From Acidovorax sp. NCPPB 3576 (GTDB taxonomy: Bacteria > Pseudomonadota > Gammaproteobacteria > Burkholderiales > Burkholderiaceae_C): DNA of 64,000 nucleotides. The stretch lies in NCBI RefSeq assembly GCF_028473605.1, contig NZ_CP097267.1, positions 3,216,501 to 3,280,500 of the forward strand, read 5' to 3'. Positions 1 to 9,371 of the stretch are shown here, in pieces; position 1 is the first letter of the stretch, and every line of letters starts with the position of its first letter. The position numbers and the translations under genes were made by a program. Under the pieces are notes generated by a model. The model saw nothing but the letters and a program-made list of their open reading frames with translations, had not been told where the DNA came from and searched no databases.

Positions 1-1297
1 TTGTAGCGGACAAATAAACTCCATTCCCCATAATCGGCTTGTCTTTGTAGAAGACCGCGTTATCGATCCGGGAATTGGTATAGAAGTAAGTTCTATCGCC
101 GTCCTCTGGCAGTTCCGGCAAATACCAAAGACCGGCCGCAGTATTCAACGATGTGGCAATATGATTAACACGGTTATTGCCCAGCTGCGTATTGCCATAC
201 ATATCGCCGCCGGACGCCGTCAGCGTTGACGAGGGCAACGCTCCAGTGGGCTTCCACCGGCCCCAGGTCGCGCCTACCTTTTTCCTCGCGAAGCGCAGTC
301 CCACCCCCAGGGCGTTCCCTACCACGCTGGGTACAGCGGTTTGCGTCGCGCGGATGCCTGCACCTGCCCCGAAGCCCAGCGTCTCTACCACCCAGTCGTA
401 AGACGTGCCCCAGCCCGCGCTGGCAGAGTTGGCTGTGATCACGGGCAGGTGCGTGGTTGCATAGGCGCTGTTGACGCCGGTGATGACCGTCACGCTGTTG
501 AGCGGCGCGAGGTCCGCGTCCGTGTAAGTGCCGGCGGCTATGGTCTGCACGCCCGCTGCCGCCCCGTTGGCGGCCAGCACAAGCCGCCAGCTGGCCAGCG
601 TGCCCGCGCCCATGGTGGCGTTGACCTGCAGGGTGATCTGACCCGTGCTGCGGTCGTGCGCAGTCACCGGCCCGGCCATCCAGATGGAGGTGTCCGCCGT
701 GCTGACCGCCGACACGTACTGGCCGACCGCAAAGGACTTGCCCGCCTCGATCGCGAAGACCTTCGCGCCCAGACCGATCGTCAGGCTGGTGGTGCTGGTG
801 GACTCGAAGGCGAAAGCGGCCAGGCTCAGGGCAGTGTCCCGCGCTCCTTCGGCTCCGGTTCGCGCTGTTTCCGCGCCAGTGCGGGCCGTCTCGGCACCGG
901 TGCGCGCCGTGCCCGCGAGGCCCGCCTGCGAGTCGGCCGCGTCGCGCGCTGCCTCGGCGCCGGTGCGCGCCGTCTCTGCGCCCGTGCGCGCGGTGCTGGC
1001 CAGGCCGGCCTGAGTGGTGGCGGTGCCCGCTGCATTGTTCGCCGTGTTGCGGTAGCCCATGGCCAGGTCGGCCTGTGCGGTGGCCGTGGCTGCCGAAACA
1101 TCCGCAGCCACGGCCCGCTCGTTTGCGGCCGTGGCGTTCTGGTATGCGTTGGCGCCCAGGTCATTTGCCTGCGGCACAAAGGCCACCTGTGCCGCGACGG
1201 TGGCAAAACCCTTGGCGTTGAAATCCGCTGGCGTGTCGGTCGGCAGCGGCGCCGGAGGCAGCACGTCGATGATCGGCGGGGAAACGATGGCGGTCAT
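1..1297 (-). CDS. phage tail tip/fibre protein, 3' end outside window
   Basis: A minus-strand frame open from an ATG at 1297 to the window edge gives 432 residues with no stop, so the gene is partial. The N-terminal ~95 residues are Ala-rich. Residues ~95-150 carry a heptad-like repeat (ARTGAET and variants). The rest is a beta-type sequence with the Gly/Thr/Asn-rich look of a tail fibre shaft. Its ATG overlaps the stop of the upstream tail gene (ATGA), so it is translationally coupled and is the last tail gene visible. Known: proteins here in siphovirus late operons form the distal tail or fibre and touch the host. That it binds the receptor is inference from position and composition. Confidence 0.75.
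   Translation of the reverse strand, partial: MTAIVSPPIIDVLPPAPLPTDTPADFNAKGFATVAAQVAFVPQANDLGANAYQNATAANERAVAADVSAATATAQADLAMGYRNTANNAAGTATTQAGLASTARTGAETARTGAEAARDAADSQAGLAGTARTGAETARTGAETARTGAEGARDTALSLAAFAFESTSTTSLTIGLGAKVFAIEAGKSFAVGQYVSAVSTADTSIWMAGPVTAHDRSTGQITLQVNATMGAGTLASWRLVLAANGAAAGVQTIAAGTYTDADLAPLNSVTVITGVNSAYATTHLPVITANSASAGWGTSYDWVVETLGFGAGAGIRATQTAVPSVVGNALGVGLRFARKKVGATWGRWKPTGALPSSTLTASGGDMYGNTQLGNNRVNHIATSLNTAAGLWYLPELPEDGDRTYFYTNSRIDNAVFYKDKPIMGNGVYLSAT
840..1012 (-). repeat. 21-bp tandem repeats coding for ARTGAET heptads
   Basis: Two blocks each begin with QAGLA and continue with two or three copies of a 7-residue unit (ARTGAET, ARTGAEA, ARTGAEG), i.e. 21-nt DNA units. 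The block pattern suggests duplication of a repeat array inside the tail protein gene. Copy number could vary by slippage or recombination and so change shaft length. Confidence 0.8.
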
Positions 1298-2205
1298 GTC
1301 AGCCCTTCCAGCTCCAGTTCGGAGTCTGCGTAGTCGTAGTAGGAAATCACGATGTCAAAGGACTTGTAGAAGCCGTAGACCGTGGTCGATTCGTAGCGGC
1401 CGGAGCCGATCCAAAGGCATGGCTTGGCGCGCACCTCGGCCAGGAAGGCGTTGAATGCATCCACTTCGGCCGCTGTCAGCAGGAGCGAGAAGCTGGCGCG
1501 CTTTGCGAACGCGCGCTCGACCACCACCACGTCACCGAACTCCGTGCGCTCCTTGCGGCTGTAGTCTTGGATGCCCACCCGCGCGCCGGACTTGACCCCC
1601 AGCCCGAAAGTGCGCAACTGGCCCAGCAGCAACACGCCCACCGCCAGCAGCGCACTGCCAGTGAAGTCGATCAGCACGTCAGCGCCGGGGAAGCTGGGGA
1701 TGTCCATCAAAACGGCCTGCGTGGCCGCGCGGCGCTCCCCGAAGAACCACTCCCACCATCCCACCGAGACAGGCACGCGGGAGAGATCCACCGTCTTGTC
1801 ATACACCGTCCCGTAGGTGGGATCGATCACGCGCACGCGCATGCTCGTCGCCCCTATGAGATTGAGCGCGGACAGAGATGTGATCGCCTGGCCCGGCCGC
1901 AGCCGGTACTGGATGGTGGACGCCTGCGCGGTCTGCGAACTCACCGAGCGGTCGAAGACCTTCCAGCGGTTCGTGGCGCCCACCTCCACCCAGAAGCCCG
2001 CCGTGGTCGTCGGGTCCTTGCCGACGTTGCCATCCTGCGTGCTCTGGAACACCTTGTGCGCGCCGACGTGGATCACCCGGGCGCCGGCGGCGTAGGTGGT
2101 GCCCGAGGACCACGCGGGATAGTCGGCCTCGGCCACGTTGGTGCTCACCAGCATGGCTGCGGTGACGATCAGCGGCCGCACCACGTTCAGATTTCGGATG
2201 CTCAT
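1294..2205 (-). CDS. phage tail protein with N-terminal carbohydrate-binding-like module
   Basis: 303 aa. Residues ~28-85 (DYPAWSSGTTYAAGARV...) match the aromatic pattern of CBM_5_12-like modules common in phage tail-tip proteins. A hydrophobic stretch lies near residues 180-195, and the C-terminal half ends in an acidic tail. The ATG at 2205 overlaps the tape measure stop (ATGA), and its own stop overlaps the next ATG in the same way. The place just after the tape measure suggests a distal-tail or tip component. I do not recognise an exact named family. Confidence 0.65.
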   Translation of the reverse strand: MSIRNLNVVRPLIVTAAMLVSTNVAEADYPAWSSGTTYAAGARVIHVGAHKVFQSTQDGNVGKDPTTTAGFWVEVGATNRWKVFDRSVSSQTAQASTIQYRLRPGQAITSLSALNLIGATSMRVRVIDPTYGTVYDKTVDLSRVPVSVGWWEWFFGERRAATQAVLMDIPSFPGADVLIDFTGSALLAVGVLLLGQLRTFGLGVKSGARVGIQDYSRKERTEFGDVVVVERAFAKRASFSLLLTAAEVDAFNAFLAEVRAKPCLWIGSGRYESTTVYGFYKSFDIVISYYDYADSELELEGLT

Positions 2206-5200
2206 GCAGTCGCCTCTTCTCTCTCAGCCGGCAGGCCATCGCCGTCCCAGCGGTCCAGCACCTTTGCCACGCGTGCATTCAAACGCAGGAGCGCGCCCGC
2301 TTGGGTCCGGTTTTCTTCCCGCAGCGCGCGCACCTCAGCGACCAACTCGGCGGTAGCGAAACCGCTCCCCCATGCCGTGCCGCTGGCCCAGGGGTTGAAC
2401 GCCTTGGGCACGATGGCCTCGCCCTCGTGAATCTGGGCCAGCATGTCTCTCTGGACGTAGTTGGTCCCAACCGCGAAAGCAGGAATACCCACCGTGGCGC
2501 CGGCCTTGATCCAGTCGGACAGGAAAAACCCGCTCAAGATGGAAAGGTCATCCATCGTTGCGCCCGCACCCTTGAACGCGGTCAGCAGCCCGGTCAGGTC
2601 GCCAGATCCGTCGTAGGAGTGGTACAGCGGCGCCAAGACATCCAGCTGGGCAATCAGCGCCTGGTCGATGATCGGCTCATACCCGACCCCGGCCGTGCCC
2701 GCTGACATCACCCGGCTGTACTTGGCGGTAGCGGCAGGCGCGGTGCTTCCACTGCCTCCCCACACCGCTCCGCCGCTGTTGACCTCCGTCGGGGCCTTGG
2801 TGTTCACCCCCGCGGTCTTCGCCCCGAGTGCCAACGCCACGCGGTCCACCGCCTGCGCCACAGTGAGGGTGGCATCGAAGGTTCCGTTGGCGATGTCGAT
2901 CTGCCGGCGCCAGTACTCCAGCACCTTGTCCTGCGCGCGCAGCTGGTCGTTCAGCGTCTTGGTTTGGGCATCCAGCGCTGCCAGCTGGTTGTCCATCGCC
3001 TCGACCTGCTGCTCCGCCAGCGTTTTCTGCTTGCCGCTGATCGCCTCCAGCTGTGACAGCTTGCCGGCCAGCACCAGCGCATCCCGGTCCTTCTCAAACT
3101 GGGTGCTGTAGCTCTGGGAATCCAGGCCACCGCGGGCCGCAGTGATGGCCTCCTGCAGCGGCGCCTGCTCCGGCAGGTAACCTGTGCTCTTCGCGTTGGC
3201 CAGCGCTTGATCGATGAAGGCGAACCCTTGTGCGGCCTGCAGCTTGGCTGTGGACTCCACCTGGCCATACAGATCCTGCGCCTGACCACGCACCAGCTCA
3301 AACACACCGGTGATGAGCGAGAGCGACTCGTTCGCGATATCGCGCTGCAGGTTGGTGGCGGTGCGCTGCGCATCGATGTTCTCGATCTGCGCATTGATCC
3401 GCTCGCTCTCCAGCGTGGCCGCGTCGCGCAACCGCGAGTAAGCCGTTTCGCGAGCCTCCTGCGCCTTGACCAGCGCCTGGGCAGCATCCTCCGCCTTGTA
3501 GATCTCGATCACCATCGCGGCCAAGGCCGGATTGAGGTCCAGCAACGCGTAGTACTCCTGCAGCCGGCGCAGGTCCAGCGCCTGGCGGTCCTTGCCCTGG
3601 GCGATCAAGAGCCGCTGCTCCAGGTCCCGGCCCTTGTCCGCAATGCTCTGCTGGCGCTGCGCCGCCTCTTGCGCCGCACGCACACCGTCGTCCGCTGCGG
3701 CGGTGACGCCAGCAAACGCACCGGCCAGTTGGACCAGCACGGCGTACGCCTTGCGACCAGCATCGGTGTTGAGGTCCTGTGCATCGATCAGAGCCCGGTA
3801 TTGGGCGCGAGCGTCGGTGGCATCAATGTCCGGCAGCTTGATGTCAATAGCGTCAGCCTGCGATTGCAGTTGCCGCTGCATGGCTGCACGCTGCTCCTCC
3901 TTCGAATAAAAGTTCTGAAAGTAGGTCCCTGTGGCTTCGCGCATCTTGTCGGCACCGCCGAACGAGTCGATCAGCTTGCTTGCCATGTCGGCGCCGGCGA
4001 GACTTGCGTCGTACAGCGAAACACCGAGCATTTCGAAGATGCCATTGACCGTCGTGATGCTCCCGGCGAGGCGGGTCAGCGTGTCGATCGCCTTCTCGTT
4101 CTCGCGGGCGTACTCGCTAGCGACGTAAACCGTGCGGGTGATGGTGTCTGTCACCTCCTGCCATTCACCAGCGATCTCGTTATCACCGGTGATCGGTGCA
4201 CGTACGGTGTTGGTTCGCGTGACTGTCTCCGTCACCGTTTTCCAACTGCCAATGACCTGCTGCGCCAACTCGTTGTTGGCAGTCTCCAGCGCGGTCTGGA
4301 TCTTTGCGGATATCTGCTCTGCATTCAACCCGTCGAATTTCAGGCCCACACCGCCCGTGTCAGGGTGGAGCACGTCACTGCCCAGCGTGACAGTGAACTT
4401 GCGCACGGCGTCCGAGCTGATGCCCAGGGCGTCAGCCATGTCCCCCACGCTGGAGCGCATCGCGTCGAAGGTCTTCTGCAATGTGTCGCTCTGAGCCTTC
4501 TGCGCCGTGATCTGCTCTCCATACAAGCGGTCGATTTCATCGATGCGCTGTTGGTACTCCACAGCCTGACCCGTGGCACCTTGCCCCTGGTCCCGCAGCT
4601 TCTTGAGCTCCGACTGAAGCAGATCGCGCTCTTGGGCAGGGTTGCGCAGACGGTAGTCGGGGCCGCCAAAGAGCGTCCCGCCCTCGCGCCACAGCTGGTA
4701 GGACTCGATGTCACCCGCGCCCAGCGTGCCGCGCAGACCGCCCCCGACCTGCTTATCCGATCTGAAGGCACCCAGTGCGTTCAAAACCAAAGCTGCGACC
4801 GCCACGAAAGAACCACCCGCACCCCATGGCACGGCACCCGCGCCGCCTGCCGTGCCGTAGGCGCCATTGGTCGCCAGCAGTCCGTCGATGCCGGTGCCAG
4901 TGGCGTTGCCCCACACGGTTCCCAGTGCGTTGGCTCCAGACATCGTGCCGCCGATGTACTGCGAGCCGATGTTGTACAGCTGGGAGCCCGTGTTGTAGAG
5001 GCTGTAGCCATTGCTCACGGTTCCGACAGCACTACCACCCCCACCCGTCAACCCGTTGGTGAGCCCGGAGACCACGCCCGACACCGGCGCCAGGACTGCG
5101 CTGATGATGGGGCGCAACACGAGGGTGTTGAACATGTTCTTGAGCGTGTCGCGCAAGTTCTCCGCAAACCCTTTGCCAGACTCGAAGCCCCGCAGCAGCG

Positions 5201-7682
5201 CATCTGTCAGGCTGCGGTTGATCTCGTCGGTGGTCTTCGTCCAGTCGTCGCGGATCACCTTCGAGACCGCGGCCTCGCCCTCAATACGCTTGGCCTGCTC
5301 CAGCTTGGCGCGCTGCGCCTGCTTTTCGTCGTCGGACAGGGTGGACTTGTTGATCTTGTCCAACTCCTTGGCGTACTTCAGTTCAACCAGCCGTAGCGCC
5401 ACGATCTTCTCGCGCTCCAGGGCGGTGAGGCCGACCAACTGCGCCTCATCCTCGTAGAGCTTGGCCTGTTCTTGGGCGTTGCGCAGGATCTCGCCGGTGT
5501 GGGCGTTGATCGTCTTCAGGTCACCCTGTTGGAGCGATGCCACCCAGCGCTTTTGCGCATCGATCGCTGCGTCCATCGCCGCCAAATGCTCCGCAGTCCA
5601 TGGGCCAGCGTCCTGCTCCATCGAGCGAGCCAACTCCATCTGCGCGAGGTTCATCTCGGCAATGGCGATTTTCGATTTTCCGAAGGAGGCGTTGGCTGCC
5701 TCTTGCGCTTCGGCCTGCTTGTTGGTGGCCTCGGCGCCCTTGTAGATCGACTCCAGGAACTTTTGGAAGCCGGCCTCAGAATCGGCTTGGCTCTTGACGC
5801 TCTTTTCCGCCTCGATGCGGACCTTCTGGACCACAGCAAGCCTATTGGCCTCTACCAGTTCCAGTTGCTTCACGGCACGGGTGCGGACATCCAGCTTACC
5901 GTTCAACTCCTCTTGAATCTTGGCGGCAAGGCGCTCTCCCTCTGTGAGCTTGTCCGCCGCAGTGCCTCGCTCCTTCAAGCGAGCAATGTAGGACTCCTCG
6001 TCCTTGATCTTCGCGCGGATGCCGGCCAGTTCGGATTGGCCAACCATTTGCCCCGCGCTGGCCTTCTTGCTGAGCGCATCAAGCCGCTCCTTCACGCCAT
6101 CCAGACGTGACTGCAGCTCTTGCGCTTCTGAACTGGTGCCCTTCCCCGCTTCTTTCAGCTTGGTCAGGACAGTGCGCAGGCGATCGCCCTGCTCCCGCAC
6201 TTCCGCCATGGAGGACGCCACCGACTTGTAGCTCTTGGTGGCCTCCAGAGCAGACTTCGCCTCTTCATCCAAGGTGCTGACGGGAGCGCCCCAAGATCCC
6301 GTGGCGCCGCCAGTGCTGGGTGCCCATGAGCCTTCCGCGCCTCCCGTGTTCACAGATGAGGCAGGAGCGGACGCGAATGTCCGGTAGACCGCTCCATTGA
6401 GGCCACCCTTGAACTGGTCCTCCAGCCAAGGCGGCAGCCGCGCCCTTCCCAGCCACTCCACCAGGTTCGAAACCTTCATGATCAGCCCAGCGAACATTTC
6501 GTTGGCGGCTTTCAGCCCGCCCGCATCGTTGATGCGTGAAATGGTCAGTGTCCAGGTGTCGCCTAGGCCATTGATGGCTTTCTCAAGCGGGGTCAGGGAG
6601 TCTTGAGCCAAGCCCTGAGTGGACGCCTTCAGCGCATCGAACAGCACCGCCTGAGCGCCCGCCTTGTCGCCGACCGCCAGCATTGCATCCACAGCGAGAT
6701 ACTGGCTTGCAGTCAGGACATTGAGAGCCTCGTCCAACTGCTTTGCACCCTTGGCCGGATCGTTAAACGCTTGAGCGAGCGTCTTCGCCGCAGTAGGGGC
6801 ATCGGTGCCAGTGGCCACGGCGAAGTCCGCCACGCTTAGTGCCAGATCCCGGAACAGCTTGCCCCCGACCTCGCGAGTCTTCACGAACTCATTGATGATC
6901 GCGGAAGCTGCTGCCTTAGATACATCAGGCAAGAACGTCAGTTCCTGCTTCAACGCCTTTATCTGGTCGCGCGTCAGGTCTGCAGAGCGGCCCGTGGCCT
7001 GGAGCTGGATCGCGATGGAGTTGGACGATCGCAGCGAATCTTCCGCGCGGAACATGGCAAAGCCAAGCCCGGCGACAGCAGCTGCTGCAACCGTGAATGG
7101 ATTGACCAGACCGAGGACATAGCCGCCCAGCGCTCGCGCGGCATTGCCGGCACCACCGAACATGTCCTTCAACTGGCCGCCCTGCTGAAGCAGCACCGTC
7201 AGCGGGGCCTGGCCACCCTGCAAGCTCGTGATGATGTCGGTGAACTGCGCCGGCACGCCGCGCAATGCAGCGGCAGTCTGCTTCGCGGACACACCCATGG
7301 TGTTCAAGGAACCGCTGGCTGCCTGCTGCGCGCGCTCCGCTTGACGTAGCTGGTCGATGTACGGTTTGAGTACGTCTGCGCTCACGCCGCGCTGCTGGCC
7401 CAGCGTCTCGTAATAGGAGGCGCTGCCCTTCTCTCCGGCCTTCATGGCGGCGGTGGCGCGCTCGATGCTGCCGATGATCGAGCGAGCTGCGCCGTCCACC
7501 TTTTGGGACGCAGCAGGCGCACCATCACCAATGGCGGCAAGGCCCTTCGCTGCCTGCTGGCCGGACTGCTGCACGTCCTGGGCCATGTCGCGCACGTCGC
7601 GCTTGATGCCGTCGAGGCCCGGCTTCACGCCAGAGGCGTCTACCTCGAAGGCCAATGCTGCTTTCCGCTCTTGATCTGCCAT
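2202..7682 (-). CDS. tail tape measure protein (lambda gpH type)
   Basis: 1826 aa, by far the longest phage gene, and the ruler that sets siphovirus tail length. The N-terminal ~400 residues look like TMP_2 (MADQERKAALAFEVDASGVK start, then hydrophobic Ala/Gly segments near 185-210). Residues ~780-900 (WTKTTDEINRSLTDALLRGF, then LRPIISAVLAPVSG) resemble the lambda tape measure C-terminal domain. Long Gln/Lys/Ala-rich coiled-coil stretches fill the rest. It follows the G/GT chaperone genes, the usual order. There is no strong Shine-Dalgarno site, and a terminator hairpin lies just upstream at 7698-7731. Length implies a tail of very roughly 270 nm by the usual 0.15 nm per residue rule. Confidence 0.93.
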   Translation of the reverse strand: MADQERKAALAFEVDASGVKPGLDGIKRDVRDMAQDVQQSGQQAAKGLAAIGDGAPAASQKVDGAARSIIGSIERATAAMKAGEKGSASYYETLGQQRGVSADVLKPYIDQLRQAERAQQAASGSLNTMGVSAKQTAAALRGVPAQFTDIITSLQGGQAPLTVLLQQGGQLKDMFGGAGNAARALGGYVLGLVNPFTVAAAAVAGLGFAMFRAEDSLRSSNSIAIQLQATGRSADLTRDQIKALKQELTFLPDVSKAAASAIINEFVKTREVGGKLFRDLALSVADFAVATGTDAPTAAKTLAQAFNDPAKGAKQLDEALNVLTASQYLAVDAMLAVGDKAGAQAVLFDALKASTQGLAQDSLTPLEKAINGLGDTWTLTISRINDAGGLKAANEMFAGLIMKVSNLVEWLGRARLPPWLEDQFKGGLNGAVYRTFASAPASSVNTGGAEGSWAPSTGGATGSWGAPVSTLDEEAKSALEATKSYKSVASSMAEVREQGDRLRTVLTKLKEAGKGTSSEAQELQSRLDGVKERLDALSKKASAGQMVGQSELAGIRAKIKDEESYIARLKERGTAADKLTEGERLAAKIQEELNGKLDVRTRAVKQLELVEANRLAVVQKVRIEAEKSVKSQADSEAGFQKFLESIYKGAEATNKQAEAQEAANASFGKSKIAIAEMNLAQMELARSMEQDAGPWTAEHLAAMDAAIDAQKRWVASLQQGDLKTINAHTGEILRNAQEQAKLYEDEAQLVGLTALEREKIVALRLVELKYAKELDKINKSTLSDDEKQAQRAKLEQAKRIEGEAAVSKVIRDDWTKTTDEINRSLTDALLRGFESGKGFAENLRDTLKNMFNTLVLRPIISAVLAPVSGVVSGLTNGLTGGGGSAVGTVSNGYSLYNTGSQLYNIGSQYIGGTMSGANALGTVWGNATGTGIDGLLATNGAYGTAGGAGAVPWGAGGSFVAVAALVLNALGAFRSDKQVGGGLRGTLGAGDIESYQLWREGGTLFGGPDYRLRNPAQERDLLQSELKKLRDQGQGATGQAVEYQQRIDEIDRLYGEQITAQKAQSDTLQKTFDAMRSSVGDMADALGISSDAVRKFTVTLGSDVLHPDTGGVGLKFDGLNAEQISAKIQTALETANNELAQQVIGSWKTVTETVTRTNTVRAPITGDNEIAGEWQEVTDTITRTVYVASEYARENEKAIDTLTRLAGSITTVNGIFEMLGVSLYDASLAGADMASKLIDSFGGADKMREATGTYFQNFYSKEEQRAAMQRQLQSQADAIDIKLPDIDATDARAQYRALIDAQDLNTDAGRKAYAVLVQLAGAFAGVTAAADDGVRAAQEAAQRQQSIADKGRDLEQRLLIAQGKDRQALDLRRLQEYYALLDLNPALAAMVIEIYKAEDAAQALVKAQEARETAYSRLRDAATLESERINAQIENIDAQRTATNLQRDIANESLSLITGVFELVRGQAQDLYGQVESTAKLQAAQGFAFIDQALANAKSTGYLPEQAPLQEAITAARGGLDSQSYSTQFEKDRDALVLAGKLSQLEAISGKQKTLAEQQVEAMDNQLAALDAQTKTLNDQLRAQDKVLEYWRRQIDIANGTFDATLTVAQAVDRVALALGAKTAGVNTKAPTEVNSGGAVWGGSGSTAPAATAKYSRVMSAGTAGVGYEPIIDQALIAQLDVLAPLYHSYDGSGDLTGLLTAFKGAGATMDDLSILSGFFLSDWIKAGATVGIPAFAVGTNYVQRDMLAQIHEGEAIVPKAFNPWASGTAWGSGFATAELVAEVRALREENRTQAGALLRLNARVAKVLDRWDGDGLPAEREEATA

Positions 7683-7697
7683 TTCGGATCGCCCAAT

Positions 7698-7731
7698 GAA
7701 AAAGCCCTGCGGGGTGAGCCGCAGGGCTTTT
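7698..7731 (-). terminator. intrinsic terminator between chaperone and tape measure genes
   Basis: Arms AGCCCTGCGG (7703-7712) and CCGCAGGGCT (7719-7728) form a 10-bp stem, followed on the minus strand by a T run (7698-7702). The plus-strand side also ends in Ts. It sits inside the late operon, so read-through or antitermination must be assumed. Confidence 0.7.
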
Positions 7732-7758
7732 GTGTGACTCGCCCAGCTTGGGCGTTTT

Positions 7759-8498
7759 TTACTTATCGCTTGAGCGTTGCTCGGCCATCACCTCAAGGGC
7801 CGCGCACTCCATGTGCCGCACGTCCTCATCGAGCTGATCCCGGTCTTCGGGCTCAAGCGCCATGCGATCGAGGCGCGCCAACAGGACGTTGTGATCGAGC
7901 CCCGTCGGCCCGCCCATGCTTACCCGCCACTGGGTAGCCAGCATCTGAAAAAGGCGGAAGGCCTCCCAGTTCTCTGGCCAGATCTCCACAACCTCATGGT
8001 CGTAGTCGGATGGCGTCATGCCCCAGGCAGCCAGCTCCCTGGGATCGGGCGGCGGCTTGTACAGTGCAGCCGCCGCAGAGGTCAGTTTCCCAGGCGGCCT
8101 TCGGTGATGGCGGTGCGGTACGTTTCCACGATCGCAGCGGTAGCACCAGGCAGTTCGTCGGCCAGTTGCTCCAGCGACTCGCGGGAGAGCTCGACGTCGA
8201 GGTTCCATCCTTCCAGGATCTCCAGGATGTACTGGGCGTTCGCGCCCACGGTCTTTTCGAGGTGATCCTTGAGGGAGAAAGGCTTCGGTTCGTTTTGGCC
8301 GTCCCGCTCGGCGCTTTCCTCTGCGGCCTTGCCCTCAGCGCGCGCGGCTTCCGTCAGGCCGTCCACGAACTCGCCGAACTCCTTGCGCGTGCGGTACTTG
8401 AACAGGCATTCGATGGTGCCCGAGGTGCCATCGAGCATCGGGACGGAGATGGTCTTCTTGAAGTTCTTCGGACGGTTGCCCAGCTTGATCTTTGCCAT
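7759..8498 (-). CDS. tail assembly chaperone G-T fusion made by -1 frameshift
   Basis: The second frame, open from upstream of 8208 to a TAA at 7759, resembles DUF1799-type phage T domains (PPPDPRELAAWGMTPSDYD, ending MAEQRSSDK) but has no start of its own with a ribosome site. Slippage at GGGAAAC (8085-8091) joins the whole 138-aa G protein to 108 more residues, giving about 246 aa. Known from lambda and many siphoviruses: a small fraction of GT with G coats the tape measure before tube polymerisation. The heptamer is seen directly; the efficiency is not knowable here. Confidence 0.85.
8082..8498 (-). CDS. tail assembly chaperone (gpG-like)
   Basis: 138 aa, starting MAKIKLGNRPKNFKK, with a beta-rich N-terminus and an acidic, helical C-terminal half (LSRESLEQLADELPG). 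It lies between the tail tube and tape measure genes, the conserved site of the G/T pair. The stop codon directly follows the slippery heptamer, so most ribosomes make G and a few make GT. The Shine-Dalgarno site is weak (CTGAAAG about 12 nt before the ATG). Confidence 0.88.
   Translation of the reverse strand: MAKIKLGNRPKNFKKTISVPMLDGTSGTIECLFKYRTRKEFGEFVDGLTEAARAEGKAAEESAERDGQNEPKPFSLKDHLEKTVGANAQYILEILEGWNLDVELSRESLEQLADELPGATAAIVETYRTAITEGRLGN
8085..8091 (-). promoter_or_regulatory. programmed -1 ribosomal frameshift site GGGAAAC
   Basis: The zero frame reads CTG GGA AAC TGA. The heptamer G GGA AAC fits the X XXY YYZ rule, and slipping back one base enters the T frame at CTG ACC TCT. The stop codon right after it would itself favour slippage. 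Confidence 0.88.
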
Positions 8499-8591
8499 GG
8501 TTTTTTGCTTTCAGAGGGAGAGAAAAAGACCCGCGCCGCTTACGTTCGGCGGGGCATGAAAGAGGCCCCGAAGGGCCCGTTGCGAAATCGA

Positions 8592-9242
8592 TCAGGCGGC
8601 CTGGTAGCGGACGGGCCGGCCCTGCAGCGAGATGGTGGCGCGCACCTGCATCACCTGGCCCTTGGTCAGGGTGGGCGTTTCGTTGAACGACACGTAGCCG
8701 TTGTAGAGAATCACCGAGCCATTGGGCAGAGTGATCTTGATCGCGCGGATGGCGCGGGTTTCTCCGGCCAGCTTCAGCGCTTGGTAGCCCGGCAGCGTGG
8801 GGTCGTCGCCGATGCCGATCTGGATGGACTGGGCGCTCGTCACCGTGGGCAACTGGCGTTCGTAGTCCTCTTCCAGGAAGGAGAAGTTCGCGAACTGCTG
8901 GTCGCCGCCGTTGGTCGTGAACTCCAGAATCTGCGGGATCTGCGTCCAGGCCGTGATCTCGCGCAGCGAGCCCGCCGACGAGCCCACCGGGAAGCGGTTC
9001 GCGTCCGTGGTGTTGATACCCGACACGTCCAGCACGTTGGCTGCCACGTTGGCGGCCTTGAAGATCCGCTCGCTGATCTTTTGCCAGCCGGTCTTCAGTT
9101 CGTAGAACGCGCCGTTCAGGAGACCGTGGGCCGGCGAGGTAACAACGCCAGGATCGGCGTTGCTGATGGCGGAGACCGCCTTCACGGCACCGTAGCCGGT
9201 TGCAATTGCGACGGTCGCGCCGTCGGGGAGAGATACAGCCAT
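8592..9242 (-). CDS. major tail tube protein
   Basis: 216 aa from the ATG at 9242, which has GAAAGG 7 nt upstream; a longer frame to 9353 lacks a site. The sequence (MAVSLPDGATVAIATGYGAV start; GDQQFANFSFLEEDYERQLP; a C-terminal strand repeat) has the beta-rich look of gpV-type tube subunits. Position directly before the G/GT chaperones and after the tail-terminator-type gene supports the tube role. The tube polymerises around the tape measure. Confidence 0.8.
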   Translation of the reverse strand: MAVSLPDGATVAIATGYGAVKAVSAISNADPGVVTSPAHGLLNGAFYELKTGWQKISERIFKAANVAANVLDVSGINTTDANRFPVGSSAGSLREITAWTQIPQILEFTTNGGDQQFANFSFLEEDYERQLPTVTSAQSIQIGIGDDPTLPGYQALKLAGETRAIRAIKITLPNGSVILYNGYVSFNETPTLTKGQVMQVRATISLQGRPVRYQAA

Positions 9243-9259
9243 GTTGGGCCTTTCAATGC

Positions 9260-9279
9260 AAAAAGCCCGCGACGCGGGC
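9260..9279 (-). terminator. intrinsic terminator upstream of tail tube gene
   Basis: GCCCGCG / CGCGGGC arms with a one-base loop centre, followed by TTTTT on the minus strand. One of a pair separating the Rha-type gene from the tail tube gene. Confidence 0.65.
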
Positions 9280-9325
9280 ACTGGTGGGATGCCCTCGCGG
9301 GCGGGATGGCACAAGGGCCAGGAAT

Positions 9326-9347
9326 AAAAAAGCCACCCGAAGGTGGC
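9326..9347 (-). terminator. intrinsic terminator downstream of the Rha-type gene
   Basis: GCCACC (9332-9337) and GGTGGC (9342-9347) form a stem with a short loop, followed on the minus strand by a run of Ts (9326-9331). It lies 25 nt after the stop of the Rha-type gene. Confidence 0.75.
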
Positions 9348-9371
9348 AACCACGAAAGAGCAGAGTGGTAT

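Noticed and set aside
3207..5396. 729-codon plus-strand frame across the tape measure gene
   Set aside because: Antisense shadow; Ala/Arg/Gln low complexity and no ribosome site.
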